This document shows positions 8,226 through 15,976 of a stretch of DNA of 64,000 nt, one piece after another; positions within the stretch are counted from its first letter, which is position 1; each line of letters opens with the position of its first letter. A model generated the notes under the pieces. That model had not been told where the DNA came from, ran no database searches, and saw only the letters and a program-made list of their open reading frames with translations. Source of the stretch: Nakamurella sp. PAMC28650 (GTDB taxonomy: Bacteria; Actinomycetota; Actinomycetes; Mycobacteriales; Nakamurellaceae); NCBI RefSeq assembly GCF_014303395.1, contig NZ_CP060298.1, positions 4,855,001-4,919,000 on the forward strand, read 5' to 3'. A program made the position numbers and the translations under genes.

Positions 8226-9151
8226 GTGACACCCTGACCCCCACGACCCACCCCGAAACTGTTAGCCCTCCGGCCGGGCTGCCCGGTGAGAAGAAGAAGA
8301 GGGCGGCCTCGATCCCCGGCCTGATCTTCCGGGTGCTGCTCTGCCTGGTCTTCGGGCTCCCACTGCTGTTCATGATCATTTCCGGATTCAAGCCCGACGA
8401 CCAGATCTTCTCCGACCTCACCTCGTTCAAGGCCTTTCTTCCGGTCGGTCACCTCTCGTTCGACAACTACACCGCGGTGTTCGACCGGGTTCCGTTCAGC
8501 ACCTTCATCATGAACTCGGTGATCATCTCCGTCTGCACGGTGGTGCTCGGCGTCATCGTCAACTCGATGGCGGCGTTTGCGTTGGCCCGTCTGCGGTTCC
8601 GCGGCAAGACGATCATCCTGTCGGTCATCATCGCCACCCTGATCGTCCCGTTCGAGACGCTGGCGCTGCCGCTGCTCTGGTGGGTCAACAAGCTACCGTG
8701 GCTCGACGCCGGCGGCTTCTCCTTCGGCTGGCTCGACACCTACCGCGTCCAGATCCTGCCGTTCGTGGCCAATGCCTTCTCGATCTACCTGTTCTACCAA
8801 TTCTTCGATTCCATCCCGAAGGAACTCGACGAGGCGGCCACCGTCGACGGAGCCGGCTGGTTCCACATCTACCGGAAGATCGTGATGCCGCTCTCCGGGC
8901 CGGCGATCGCCACCGTGTCGATCCTGACGTTCCTGCCTGCGTGGAACTCCTATCTGTGGCCGCTGATGGTCGTCCAATCGGAGGGGCTCCGTCCGGCGAT
9001 GGTCGGCATCGACTACTTCAAGCAGCTCAACGTCTCCTGGGGCCAGTTGATGGCCTATGCATCGATGATCACCGTCCCGGTGCTGGCCCTGTTCGTCGCC
9101 TTCCAGAGGGCCTTCATCAACTCCATCGCCTCGTCCGGCGTGAAAGGCTGA
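8222..9151 (+). CDS. Sugar ABC transporter permease, MalG-like
   Basis: This 309-residue protein starts at ATG 8222, overlapping the upstream permease stop by four bases. It has six transmembrane segments and the EAA loop ELDEAATVDGAGWFHIYRKI, typical of the MalG side of CUT1 importers. The C-terminal FQRAFINSIASSGVKG is the conserved tail. No ATP-binding subunit is encoded in this cluster; in many actinobacteria one shared ATPase (MsiK type) energises several such importers, which is the likely case here. Confidence 0.93.
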   Translation: MSDTLTPTTHPETVSPPAGLPGEKKKRAASIPGLIFRVLLCLVFGLPLLFMIISGFKPDDQIFSDLTSFKAFLPVGHLSFDNYTAVFDRVPFSTFIMNSVIISVCTVVLGVIVNSMAAFALARLRFRGKTIILSVIIATLIVPFETLALPLLWWVNKLPWLDAGGFSFGWLDTYRVQILPFVANAFSIYLFYQFFDSIPKELDEAATVDGAGWFHIYRKIVMPLSGPAIATVSILTFLPAWNSYLWPLMVVQSEGLRPAMVGIDYFKQLNVSWGQLMAYASMITVPVLALFVAFQRAFINSIASSGVKG

Positions 9152-9152
9152 A

Positions 9153-10124
9153 ATGTTCGCTCTACCCGAATCCTGGGTCTGGGATTTCTGGCTCGCCGAC
9201 GACGGGGAGAACTACCACCTCTTCTTCCTCTATGCATCCCGTGCCCTCCCCCGTCCGGACGACCGGCACTATCGCGCCTCCATCGGACATGCGACCTCGG
9301 CGGACCTGACGAACTGGGACCGCGTGCAGGACGTGATGGTGCGCAGCGATGCACCTGCGTTCGACGACCTGGCCACCTGGACCGGCTCGGTGGTCCGGCA
9401 TCCCGATGGCACCTGGTTCCTGTTCTACACGGGCGTCACACTCACCGAGCGGGGGAACCGCCAGCAGATCGGCTACGCCACCTCCGCAGATCTGCTGCAC
9501 TGGCGCAAGAGCGGATCGAATCCGTTGCTCTGCGCCGATTCCCGTTGGTACGAGACGTTGGCCGACGGCCAGTGGCACGACGAGGCCTTCCGCGACCCCT
9601 GGGTGTTCGCCGACCCGGACGGCAACGGCTGGCACATGCTGATCACCGCGAGGGCCAACTACGGGCGAGCCGACGACCGCGGCGTCATCGGCCACGCCCG
9701 GTCACCGGATCTGCGGACCTGGGTGCTCGGGCCACCGCTGACCGAGCCGGGGCAGGGGTTCGGCCAGCTCGAGGTGACCCAGGTCGAGATCGTCGACGGC
9801 CGTCCGGTTCTGTTGTTCTCCTGCCTGGATTCCGATGTCTCGAAGAGTCGACTGGCCACCGGGACCACGGGCGGCGTGTGGTGGGCCGGCGCCCAGTCCC
9901 TGCTCGGCCCCTTCCAGATCGCCGACGCACAGCAGCTCACCGACCGGAGACGCTACAGCGGGCGCATCATCCGGAACCGCGATTCCGACGACTGGACGTT
10001 CCTGGCCTTCGACTACGACGCAGATGACGGGGGCTTCGTCGGCACCATCGCTGATCCGCAACCGATCCAATGGACCGGTCCGACCCTGGCCCTGGGCAGC
10101 GCGGACGCCGGCATCCGCCACTGA
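9153..10124 (+). CDS. Glycoside hydrolase, GH32/GH68-like five-bladed beta-propeller (putative beta-fructosidase)
   Basis: This 323-residue protein starts one base after the permease stop. It lacks a signal peptide, so it acts on imported sugar in the cytoplasm. The N-terminal WVWDFWLADDGENYHLFF matches the position of the GH32/GH68 nucleophile block (Asp about residue 10). WTGSVV and FRDPWVFAD (RDP, about residue 147) match the transition-state stabiliser motif, and Glu residues in LEVTQVEI (about 206-211) are candidates for the acid/base. The order and spacing fit clan GH-J rather than GH43, but the block is not the canonical WMNDPNG. Sucrose or fructo-oligosaccharides are plausible substrates; this is inference. 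Confidence 0.75.
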   Translation: MFALPESWVWDFWLADDGENYHLFFLYASRALPRPDDRHYRASIGHATSADLTNWDRVQDVMVRSDAPAFDDLATWTGSVVRHPDGTWFLFYTGVTLTERGNRQQIGYATSADLLHWRKSGSNPLLCADSRWYETLADGQWHDEAFRDPWVFADPDGNGWHMLITARANYGRADDRGVIGHARSPDLRTWVLGPPLTEPGQGFGQLEVTQVEIVDGRPVLLFSCLDSDVSKSRLATGTTGGVWWAGAQSLLGPFQIADAQQLTDRRRYSGRIIRNRDSDDWTFLAFDYDADDGGFVGTIADPQPIQWTGPTLALGSADAGIRH

Positions 10125-10283
10125 CACCGGCCTCCCCGGCCCGCAGTTCGCCGGTCGACCTTCGAAGTGCACTTCGCCACCGGCTGCATGATCTCGATGC
10201 TCGACATCCGCCCTCCTGCGGTAGGACAATCATCGCCGAGGTGATGATCATGGAAACCGGAACGGACCCGGTCCGGCGGCGCG

Positions 10284-11222
10284 GTGGGCAGGTGCGACAT
10301 TCAACCTGCTCCGACTGACACGACGGTTACGGCGGAGTCCCAGTGGGGGGGCTGGTACCGGGAGATGTTCGAGTGCAGCCCGGTGGCCCAGGCACTGGCC
10401 GACGAGGAAGGTCTTCTGGTCCTGGCCAACGACGCCTACTGCCGCCTGGTCGGCCGTGATCTCGGCTCGCTGATGGGTCGTTCCTCCGCGGAGTTCACCC
10501 ACCCCGACGACCTCGGGGAGCACGCGATGATGGGCCAGTTGATGGCTGCGGCCGCCGCGCAGGGTGAGACCCTGCGGGTCGAGAAGCGTTACGTGCGACC
10601 CGATGGGGAGATCCGTTGGGGCTGGGTATCGGTGGCTCCGGCCCACGGCCCTGTTGGCCGGACGTGGACGATGGCGATCGTGCACGACACCACGGACCGG
10701 CGGCAGGCGGAGGACGTGCTGCTCACCGAGGCGGCCACCGACGCGCTCACCGGGTTACTCAACCGACGCGGCTGGCGTCAGCAACTCCGGCAGCTGTCGA
10801 CCGCGTGGAACAGGGTCGACCATTTCGCATTGGTGATGCTCGACCTCGACCACTTCAAGGCCTACAACGACGCGCGCGGCCACCCGGCCGGCGATCGACT
10901 TCTCGTCGCATTCGCGGCCGGTGCCGAGGCCGAACTGCGGGAGGGAGATCTGCTCGCCCGCTGGGGCGGTGAGGAGTTCGCCCTCGCACTGCCGGGGTGC
11001 GACCGGGACCAGGCCGCGCGGGTGCTGGAACACCTCGCCGCACTACTTCCCGACCATCAGTCGTTCTCCGCCGGCTACGACACCATCCGCCCCGGGGAGT
11101 CCATCGGCGACTGTCTCGAGCGGGTCGATCAATACCTCTACCGCGCCAAGACCCAGGGCCGCAACCAGGCCGTCACCGCCTTTTCGACCACGCTCAGGTT
11201 CTCGACCGAACGGGCGGACTGA
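10284..11222 (+). CDS. Diguanylate cyclase with PAS sensor domain
   Basis: About 312 residues from GTG 10284 (start uncertain; no strong ribosome site). A PAS domain spans roughly residues 28-140 (MFECSPVAQALADEEG, then PAC segment RPDGEIRWGWV). A GGDEF domain follows: TDALTGLLNRRGW, the metal-binding LDLDHFKAYND, and the active-site loop RWGGEEFAL. An inhibitory-site RxxD (REGD) sits exactly five residues before GGEEF, so feedback inhibition by c-di-GMP is expected. There are no transmembrane segments, so it is a soluble sensor making c-di-GMP from two GTP. The PAS ligand is unknown. It is 159 bases past the sugar operon and probably independent of it. Confidence 0.9.
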   Translation: MGRCDIQPAPTDTTVTAESQWGGWYREMFECSPVAQALADEEGLLVLANDAYCRLVGRDLGSLMGRSSAEFTHPDDLGEHAMMGQLMAAAAAQGETLRVEKRYVRPDGEIRWGWVSVAPAHGPVGRTWTMAIVHDTTDRRQAEDVLLTEAATDALTGLLNRRGWRQQLRQLSTAWNRVDHFALVMLDLDHFKAYNDARGHPAGDRLLVAFAAGAEAELREGDLLARWGGEEFALALPGCDRDQAARVLEHLAALLPDHQSFSAGYDTIRPGESIGDCLERVDQYLYRAKTQGRNQAVTAFSTTLRFSTERAD

Positions 11223-11366
11223 TCGAACCGGGCTGCTGACCACGGACCTTCAACCACCCGTCCTTGTTCACCGGCCCTCAACCACCGGCTTTGAAACGCC
11301 ACCGGCAGTTGCCCGGACCCTGGCCGGCGCGTCGGGCCGGTGCGCCGGGCACGGTGGGTCTGGTGG

Positions 11367-11447
11367 GCGCGTCTGGCTCGTTCGGTCTGGTCTGCGCGTC
11401 TGGCTCGTTCGGTCTGGTCTGCGCGTCTGGCTCGTTCGGTCTGGTAG
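11367..11447. repeat. 27-bp tandem repeat, three copies
   Basis: Three head-to-tail copies start at 11367, 11394 and 11421, each beginning GCGCGTCTGGCTCGTTCGGT and continuing CTGGT. The first two are identical, and the third diverges at its last bases. A degenerate GTCTGGT precedes the array. The unit length is a multiple of three, but the reading frames it creates are not protein-like. Confidence 0.85.
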
Positions 11448-11560
11448 GCGCGTCGGAAACTGTCCGGCCACCGCGGCTTCTGGGCAATGTCTGACACTTT
11501 GCGATGCGCGGGCCCCCGGCGCCGCCTCGGTTCAGGTGGTCACCAACGGTTGCGTTGCAC

Positions 11561-11625
11561 AATCGTCGATACCGAAGGTCTGGGTCCCCGTAGTCGGGTG
11601 ACGCAGACCTTCGGTATCGACGATT
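11561..11625. terminator. 22-bp perfect inverted repeat, hairpin
   Basis: Arms 11561-11582 and 11604-11625 are perfectly complementary (AATCGTCGATACCGAAGGTC plus TG, then its mirror) around a 21-base loop. There is no clear T-run. It sits in non-coding DNA between the cyclase gene and a minus-strand membrane ORF, so it may end transcription from both sides. A mobile-element remnant or structured RNA is also possible. Confidence 0.6.
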
Positions 11626-11707
11626 TCCGGCATCGATGCGGCTGACCACAGCGCAGGGCCCGGTCCGATCCACTTCAGGGGTTGGATTGCGCCCGCCAGC
11701 GGGCATC

Positions 11708-12040
11708 TCAGAGCGTCCGTGCCGAGCGCGGCCCTGTTCCGCAGAGACTGTCACCGGGTCGGGCGGACTCGGGCCGTCGACCACGAGGCCACAGAGGGCA
11801 GTTCCTGGCGCCCGGGCGGCGCTGGATGCTGGACAGCAGCCGGGCTGAGCGATGGGCGCCCCACCAGGCGAAGCCCAGGAGCATCACACCCGGCAGCACG
11901 CCCGCGACCAGAGCGATCGACGGGTCGCCGGCGCCGGTTCCGGCAAGGCCGATTCCAGCCAGGCCGCATGCGGTGATCGCACCACCGAGCCAGTGGAAGA
12001 AGCGCTCCCCGAAGACGACGGCGAGGCCGAAGAAGTGCAC
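11708..12040 (-). CDS. Small hypothetical membrane protein
   Basis: The 110-residue frame starts at GTG 12040, with an in-frame stop just upstream. Two hydrophobic segments are visible: about residues 15-35 (FFHWLGGAITACGLAGIGLAG) and 41-60 (IALVAGVLPGVMLLGFAWW), followed by a basic turn GAHRSARLL. Codons in this first half are strongly C/G-ending like real genes nearby. From about residue 70 the sequence becomes Arg/Pro-rich and the codon bias is lost, so the true protein may be shorter or the 3' end may have decayed or been frame-shifted. I do not recognise a family. Confidence 0.45.
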   Translation of the reverse strand: MHFFGLAVVFGERFFHWLGGAITACGLAGIGLAGTGAGDPSIALVAGVLPGVMLLGFAWWGAHRSARLLSSIQRRPGARNCPLWPRGRRPESARPGDSLCGTGPRSARTL

Positions 12041-12219
12041 GCCGACTCGCGGTTACCACTGGGTGGTGACGGTCGGTCGAGACCTCAAGCACACGAGGCC
12101 ATCTCACCATTCCTGAATGAGCCCCCAAGAAGGTCGGCCTGCGTCGAATCAGCCCGCGCACGCTCCGCCGTTGCCGGGCAGACGGATGTGCCATGGTGAG
12201 AGGGCTTTCCTGGCTCGGA

Positions 12220-12861
12220 TCAGGCGGCCAGGTGGAACGTCCGCGCAAAGCGATCGAGGAGGTCACCGCGCCCGCGGAGCACCTCGACCACCCCGGTCGC
12301 GATCGCGCGATCAGGGGCGAGCTCGCCGGAGATGACGCGGCGGATACCCGGACCCGCGGCGAAGGCGAGGTCGACCGGTCCGTCCCCGCGCGTCACGTCC
12401 AGGGTCGAGCCGTCCACCCGGACGAGCAGCTCGGCAGGACCGAAACGCGCCGCATAGGCGGTCGCGGGCAGGTTCATCGCCACCTGCGGTCGGAAAGCCG
12501 TGCGAAGGGCCATCGTCATGGAGTCGGGTGTGATGACCTGTCCCTCGCGCGGCTCGCCCATTGCCTTGAAGCCCCAGGCGCCGAGTGCCAGCACCACTGG
12601 CTCGAGTTCGCGGCCGTAGGGCGTCAGCTCGTACACGATGACCCGCGAGTGCGGCGCCCGGCGGATGAGGCCGGCCGCCTGCAGCTCCTTGAGCCGCGTG
12701 GCCAGGATGTTGGTCGGGATCCGGGGGAGCCCGGCGGCGAGCTCCCCATAGCGGCGCGGCCCGACGAGCAGGTCGCGGACGATGAGCAGAGCCCACCGCT
12801 CGCCGACCAGCTCCAGTGCTCGGGTGACGCCGCAGTACTGCCCGTACTCGCGGGCGGCCAT
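12220..12861 (-). CDS. HxlR-type winged-helix regulator with C-terminal ligand-like domain
   Basis: This 213-residue protein has an N-terminal HxlR winged helix (residues ~1-100): CGVTRALELVGERWALLIV, the recognition region ELAAGLPRIPTNILATRLKE, and the wing RRAPHSRVIVYELTPYG. The single Cys near residue 10 is typical of HxlR proteins and may be redox- or aldehyde-reactive. The second half (about 110-213) resembles the SCP2-like sterol-carrier extension found in many actinobacterial HxlR proteins. The gene starts at ATG 12861, five bases after the VOC gene, forming an operon. The likely target is the palindrome at 13342-13362 upstream of that gene. Confidence 0.88.
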   Translation of the reverse strand: MAAREYGQYCGVTRALELVGERWALLIVRDLLVGPRRYGELAAGLPRIPTNILATRLKELQAAGLIRRAPHSRVIVYELTPYGRELEPVVLALGAWGFKAMGEPREGQVITPDSMTMALRTAFRPQVAMNLPATAYAARFGPAELLVRVDGSTLDVTRGDGPVDLAFAAGPGIRRVISGELAPDRAIATGVVEVLRGRGDLLDRFARTFHLAA

Positions 12862-12866
12862 CGACC

Positions 12867-13301
12867 TCAGGCCTGCTGGCTCATGAATGCCGCGGGGCCC
12901 TGCGCGGCCGCGACCGGGTCCATGAAGCCGAACTCGAGGACGTTGCCATCGGGATCGGTGAGCTGACGCTGGTACATGAAGCCGTAGTCCGTCAGGGGGT
13001 GCATCTCCGAACCGCCCGCAGCGAGACCGGCGGCCAGGGTCACGTCAACCGCCTCCCGAGTGTCGAGGAAGATCGCCGTTGCCACCGACACGGTCGCCGA
13101 TGGGTCGCCGATCGGACGGTCCGTGAAGGTCTGGAAGAAATCACGCACCAGGATCATGAAGTAGCTGTGGTCCTCCTCGACGACGACGCAGGCCGCGTTG
13201 TGGTCGGTGAACAGCGGATTGATGGAGAAGCCGATGGCCGTGTAGAACGCCTTCGCACGCTCCAGGTCGGTCACCGGCAGGTTGACGAACATTGCGGTCA
13301 T
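12867..13301 (-). CDS. VOC family (glyoxalase/bleomycin-resistance fold) protein
   Basis: This 144-residue protein starts at ATG 13301 behind GAAGGAG; a longer frame to 13406 runs into the promoter and is rejected. A single VOC unit is visible: MFVNLPVTDLERAKAFYTAI opens the first beta-alpha-beta module, and LTDPDGNVLEFGFMDP closes the second. Metal-binding positions are not all obvious, so the activity could be non-catalytic or isomerase-like. It is the first gene of a two-gene operon with the HxlR regulator, a common arrangement where the regulator controls a small-molecule-handling protein. Confidence 0.88.
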   Translation of the reverse strand: MTAMFVNLPVTDLERAKAFYTAIGFSINPLFTDHNAACVVVEEDHSYFMILVRDFFQTFTDRPIGDPSATVSVATAIFLDTREAVDVTLAAGLAAGGSEMHPLTDYGFMYQRQLTDPDGNVLEFGFMDPVAAAQGPAAFMSQQA

Positions 13302-13341
13302 CGGGGTCTCCTTCGTGTGGATCTGCTTGCGGACAGCTCCT

Positions 13342-13362
13342 ACACTTGCAAAAAGCAAGTGT
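13342..13362. promoter_or_regulatory. HxlR-type operator and promoter of the VOC operon
   Basis: A perfect dyad is formed by ACACTTGC, five A bases, and GCAAGTGT. On the minus strand a TTGACA -35 hexamer (13364-13369) directly precedes it, so the dyad occupies the -35/-10 spacer, the usual place for a repressor. The first gene start is 41 bases downstream. Confidence 0.72.
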
Positions 13363-13489
13363 TTTGTCAAGACCTGGGATTCCGGTGTTGCAAGACGGCG
13401 TGCCAACCTCCGACAGGCCGACGGGGCCCACGTTCGTTCGCTCTGGGCATAGCCGCAATCACCCTGGGAACAAACCTGAGTCGTCCGGC

Positions 13490-13510
13490 CTTGAGTCAGA
13501 TACGCTCAAG
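13490..13510 (+). promoter_or_regulatory. HAIR element (HspR-binding inverted repeat) before lon
   Basis: The sequence CTTGAGT, seven bases, GCTCAAG differs from the actinobacterial HAIR consensus CTTGAGT-N7-ACTCAAG at one base. It ends 17 bases before the lon start codon. In Streptomyces, lon belongs to the HspR heat-shock regulon, so heat-shock repression by HspR is strongly expected here. Confidence 0.82.
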
Positions 13511-13527
13511 TTTGAAGGGTGCACGAC

Positions 13528-15894
13528 ATGACTGAAATCCAACACCTCCCGGTGCTGTCCTTGACCGACTCGGTGATCCTCCCCGGCATGGTGGTGCCGA
13601 TCGAGCTCGACGAGTCCTCCCAGGCGGCCGTCGATGCCGCCCAGTCGCTTTCCTCCGAGAAGAGTGACGGCAACCTCGGCGAGGTGCTGATCGCGCCCCG
13701 GCTGAAGGACCGCTACGCCACCTACGGCGTGGTGGCCACCATCGAGCAGGTCGGTCAGCTGGCCGGCGGTGCTCCGGCGGCGGTACTGCGCGCCGGCCGC
13801 CGCGCCAAGATCGGCACCGGTGTGACCGGTCCCGGTGCCGCCCTGTGGGTCGCTGCCGAGCTCGTCGACGACGAACCTGCGTCCGACGAGACTCGCGCCC
13901 TGGCCAAGGAATACAAGTCTCTGCTGATCGCCACGCTGCAGCAGCGGGACGCCTGGCAGGTCATCAACACCGTCGAGAAGGTGACCGAGCCGGCCATCAT
14001 CGCCGACTCCGCAGGCTGGGCGCCGTATCTGACCTCGGAGCAGAAGCGGCAGCTGCTGGAGACCCCCGAGGTGCTCAGGCGTCTCGAGCTGGTCATCGGC
14101 TGGACCAAGGCCCACCTGGCCGAGATGGACGTCGCGGACAAGATCCGTGGTGACGTCCGCGAGGGCATGGAGAAGAGCCAACGAGAATTCCTGCTGCGCC
14201 AGCAACTCGCCGCCATCCGCAAGGAACTCGGCGAGGGCGAGCCCGACGGCGCCGACGACTTCCGGACCCGGGTGGAGACCGCCGACCTCCCGGACAAGGT
14301 CCGTGAAGCGGCGATGCGTGAGGTCGGCCGGCTCGAACGAGCCAGCGACCAGAGCCCCGAGTCCGGCTGGATCCGGACCTGGCTCGACACCGTGCTGGAG
14401 ATCCCCTGGTCGGTGAAGACCGAGGACAAGACCGATATCGGCAACGCCCGAAAGGTTCTCGACGCAGACCACCACGGCCTGGACGACGTCAAGGACCGCA
14501 TCGTCGAGTACCTGGCCGTCCGCAGCCGTCGCACGTCCCGCGGCCTGCAGGTGGTCGGTGGTCGCGGCTCGGGCGCCGTGATGGTGCTGGTCGGCCCTCC
14601 CGGTGTCGGCAAGACCTCGCTCGGCGAGAGCGTGGCCAGGGCCCTGGACCGGAAGTTCATCCGGGTCGCCCTCGGCGGTGTCCGTGACGAGGCCGAGATA
14701 CGTGGCCACCGAAGGACTTATGTCGGTGCTCTGCCCGGTCGGATCGTTCGCGCCATCACCGAGGCCGGTTCGATGAACCCGGTCGTCCTGCTCGACGAGA
14801 TCGACAAGGTCGGCGCCGACTACCGGGGCGACCCGGCGGCCGCGTTGCTCGAAGTGCTCGACCCGGCGCAGAACCACACCTTCCGCGACCACTACCTGGA
14901 CATCGATCTGGACCTGTCCGACGTCCTGTTCCTGGCCACCGCCAACGTGATCGACTCGATCCCGTCGGCTCTGCTGGACCGGATGGAGCTGATCAGCATG
15001 GACGGGTACACCGAGGACGACAAGGTCGCCATCGCCCGGACCCACCTGCTGCCCCGGCAACTGGAGCGTGCCGCGCTGGACACGTCCGACGTCACCGTCA
15101 CCGACGCCGCCCTGCACAAGATCGCAGCGGACTACACGCGGGAAGCCGGCGTTCGTCAGCTGGAACGGCTGCTGGCCAAGGCCCTTCGCAGGGTGGCGGC
15201 CCGGCTGGCCACCGAGAGCGGGCCGATCGAGGTGGACGAACCCCAGCTGAAGGATCTGCTGGGTCGGCCGCGGTTCACTCCTGAGACGGCCGAGCGGACT
15301 GCAGTGCCAGGTGTCGCAACAGGTCTGGCCGTCACCGGACTCGGCGGCGACGTCCTGTTCATCGAGGCCAACGCAGTCGAGTCGGAGCCGGGCCACGGCG
15401 GCCAGCTCAAGCTGACCGGCCAGCTCGGTGACGTGATGAAGGAGTCGGCGCAGATCGCCCTGTCCTACATCAAGGCTCACGCGGTGGACATCGGCATCTC
15501 GCCCGAGGCCTTGCAGCGGAACATCCACCTGCACGTTCCCGCCGGCGGAGTGCCCAAGGACGGTCCGTCGGCCGGCGTCACCATGGTGACGGCGCTGACG
15601 TCACTTGCCCTGGGGCGCAACGTCCGCGCAGACGTGGCGATGACCGGAGAGGTCACCCTCAACGGCCGGGTGCTGCCGATCGGCGGACTCAAGCAGAAGC
15701 TGCTCGCCGCTCAGCGGGCCGGGGTCACCACCGTCTTCATCCCGAAGCGGAACGAACCCGACCTGGACGACGTGCCTGCCGAGGTACTGGCGGCTGTCAC
15801 CGTCGTCCCGGTGACCGACGTGGCCGAAATCCTCGCACTGGCACTGGAACCGGCGGTTGCGGTTGCGGGGGCCGGTACGGAGATCGCCGCCTGA
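13528..15894 (+). CDS. lon: ATP-dependent protease Lon
   Basis: About 788 residues from ATG 13528, preferred over GTG 13519 because GAAGG is well placed for the ATG. The N-terminal substrate-binding domain starts LPVLSLTDSVILPGMVVPIEL. The AAA+ module has Walker A GPPGVGKTS (about residue 355) and Walker B PVVLLDEIDKVG. The protease domain carries the catalytic Ser in KDGPSAGVTM (about 679) and the Lys in GGLKQKLLAA (about 720). Lon degrades misfolded and selected regulatory proteins in the cytoplasm using ATP. A HAIR site upstream indicates HspR control, and a 20-bp hairpin follows the gene. Confidence 0.97.
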   Translation: MTEIQHLPVLSLTDSVILPGMVVPIELDESSQAAVDAAQSLSSEKSDGNLGEVLIAPRLKDRYATYGVVATIEQVGQLAGGAPAAVLRAGRRAKIGTGVTGPGAALWVAAELVDDEPASDETRALAKEYKSLLIATLQQRDAWQVINTVEKVTEPAIIADSAGWAPYLTSEQKRQLLETPEVLRRLELVIGWTKAHLAEMDVADKIRGDVREGMEKSQREFLLRQQLAAIRKELGEGEPDGADDFRTRVETADLPDKVREAAMREVGRLERASDQSPESGWIRTWLDTVLEIPWSVKTEDKTDIGNARKVLDADHHGLDDVKDRIVEYLAVRSRRTSRGLQVVGGRGSGAVMVLVGPPGVGKTSLGESVARALDRKFIRVALGGVRDEAEIRGHRRTYVGALPGRIVRAITEAGSMNPVVLLDEIDKVGADYRGDPAAALLEVLDPAQNHTFRDHYLDIDLDLSDVLFLATANVIDSIPSALLDRMELISMDGYTEDDKVAIARTHLLPRQLERAALDTSDVTVTDAALHKIAADYTREAGVRQLERLLAKALRRVAARLATESGPIEVDEPQLKDLLGRPRFTPETAERTAVPGVATGLAVTGLGGDVLFIEANAVESEPGHGGQLKLTGQLGDVMKESAQIALSYIKAHAVDIGISPEALQRNIHLHVPAGGVPKDGPSAGVTMVTALTSLALGRNVRADVAMTGEVTLNGRVLPIGGLKQKLLAAQRAGVTTVFIPKRNEPDLDDVPAEVLAAVTVVPVTDVAEILALALEPAVAVAGAGTEIAA

Positions 15895-15913
15895 GGCCCC
15901 TGCGGTACCCGTG

Positions 15914-15957
15914 ACGTCCTGCAAAGTGCGGCCGATAGGCCGCACTTTGCAGGACGT
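15914..15957. terminator. Perfect 20-bp stem, GATA loop, after lon
   Basis: Arms ACGTCCTGCAAAGTGCGGCC (15914-15933) and its exact complement (15938-15957) flank the loop GATA. It lies 20 bases past the lon stop and 19 bases before the next start, and only scattered T bases follow. It probably ends lon transcription. The outer ACGTCCTGC/GCAGGACGT seed recurs in the hairpin at 31633-31680. Confidence 0.8.
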
Positions 15958-15976
15958 TCGGCGTTTATTCTTGGCC

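Larger units (their letters stand above)
11223..11707. other. Intergenic DNA with tandem and inverted repeats
   Basis: I see no credible gene in this stretch. The open frames are Arg-rich or repetitive shadows of the 27-base tandem repeat. It holds that repeat (11367-11447) and a long perfect inverted repeat (11561-11625), both listed separately. Confidence 0.6.

Noticed and set aside
10163-10176. Perfect 14-bp palindrome CGAAGTGCACTTCG after the glycosidase
   Set aside because: Short dyads of this size are expected by chance in GC-rich DNA and no regulator or terminator shape accompanies it.
11278-11784. 168-residue minus-strand frame over the 27-bp repeat
   Set aside because: It only reads the tandem repeat as an Arg/Thr/Glu motif; no protein-like features.
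13459-15534. 691-residue minus-strand frame over lon
   Set aside because: Antisense shadow of the Lon reading frame with no domain pattern.
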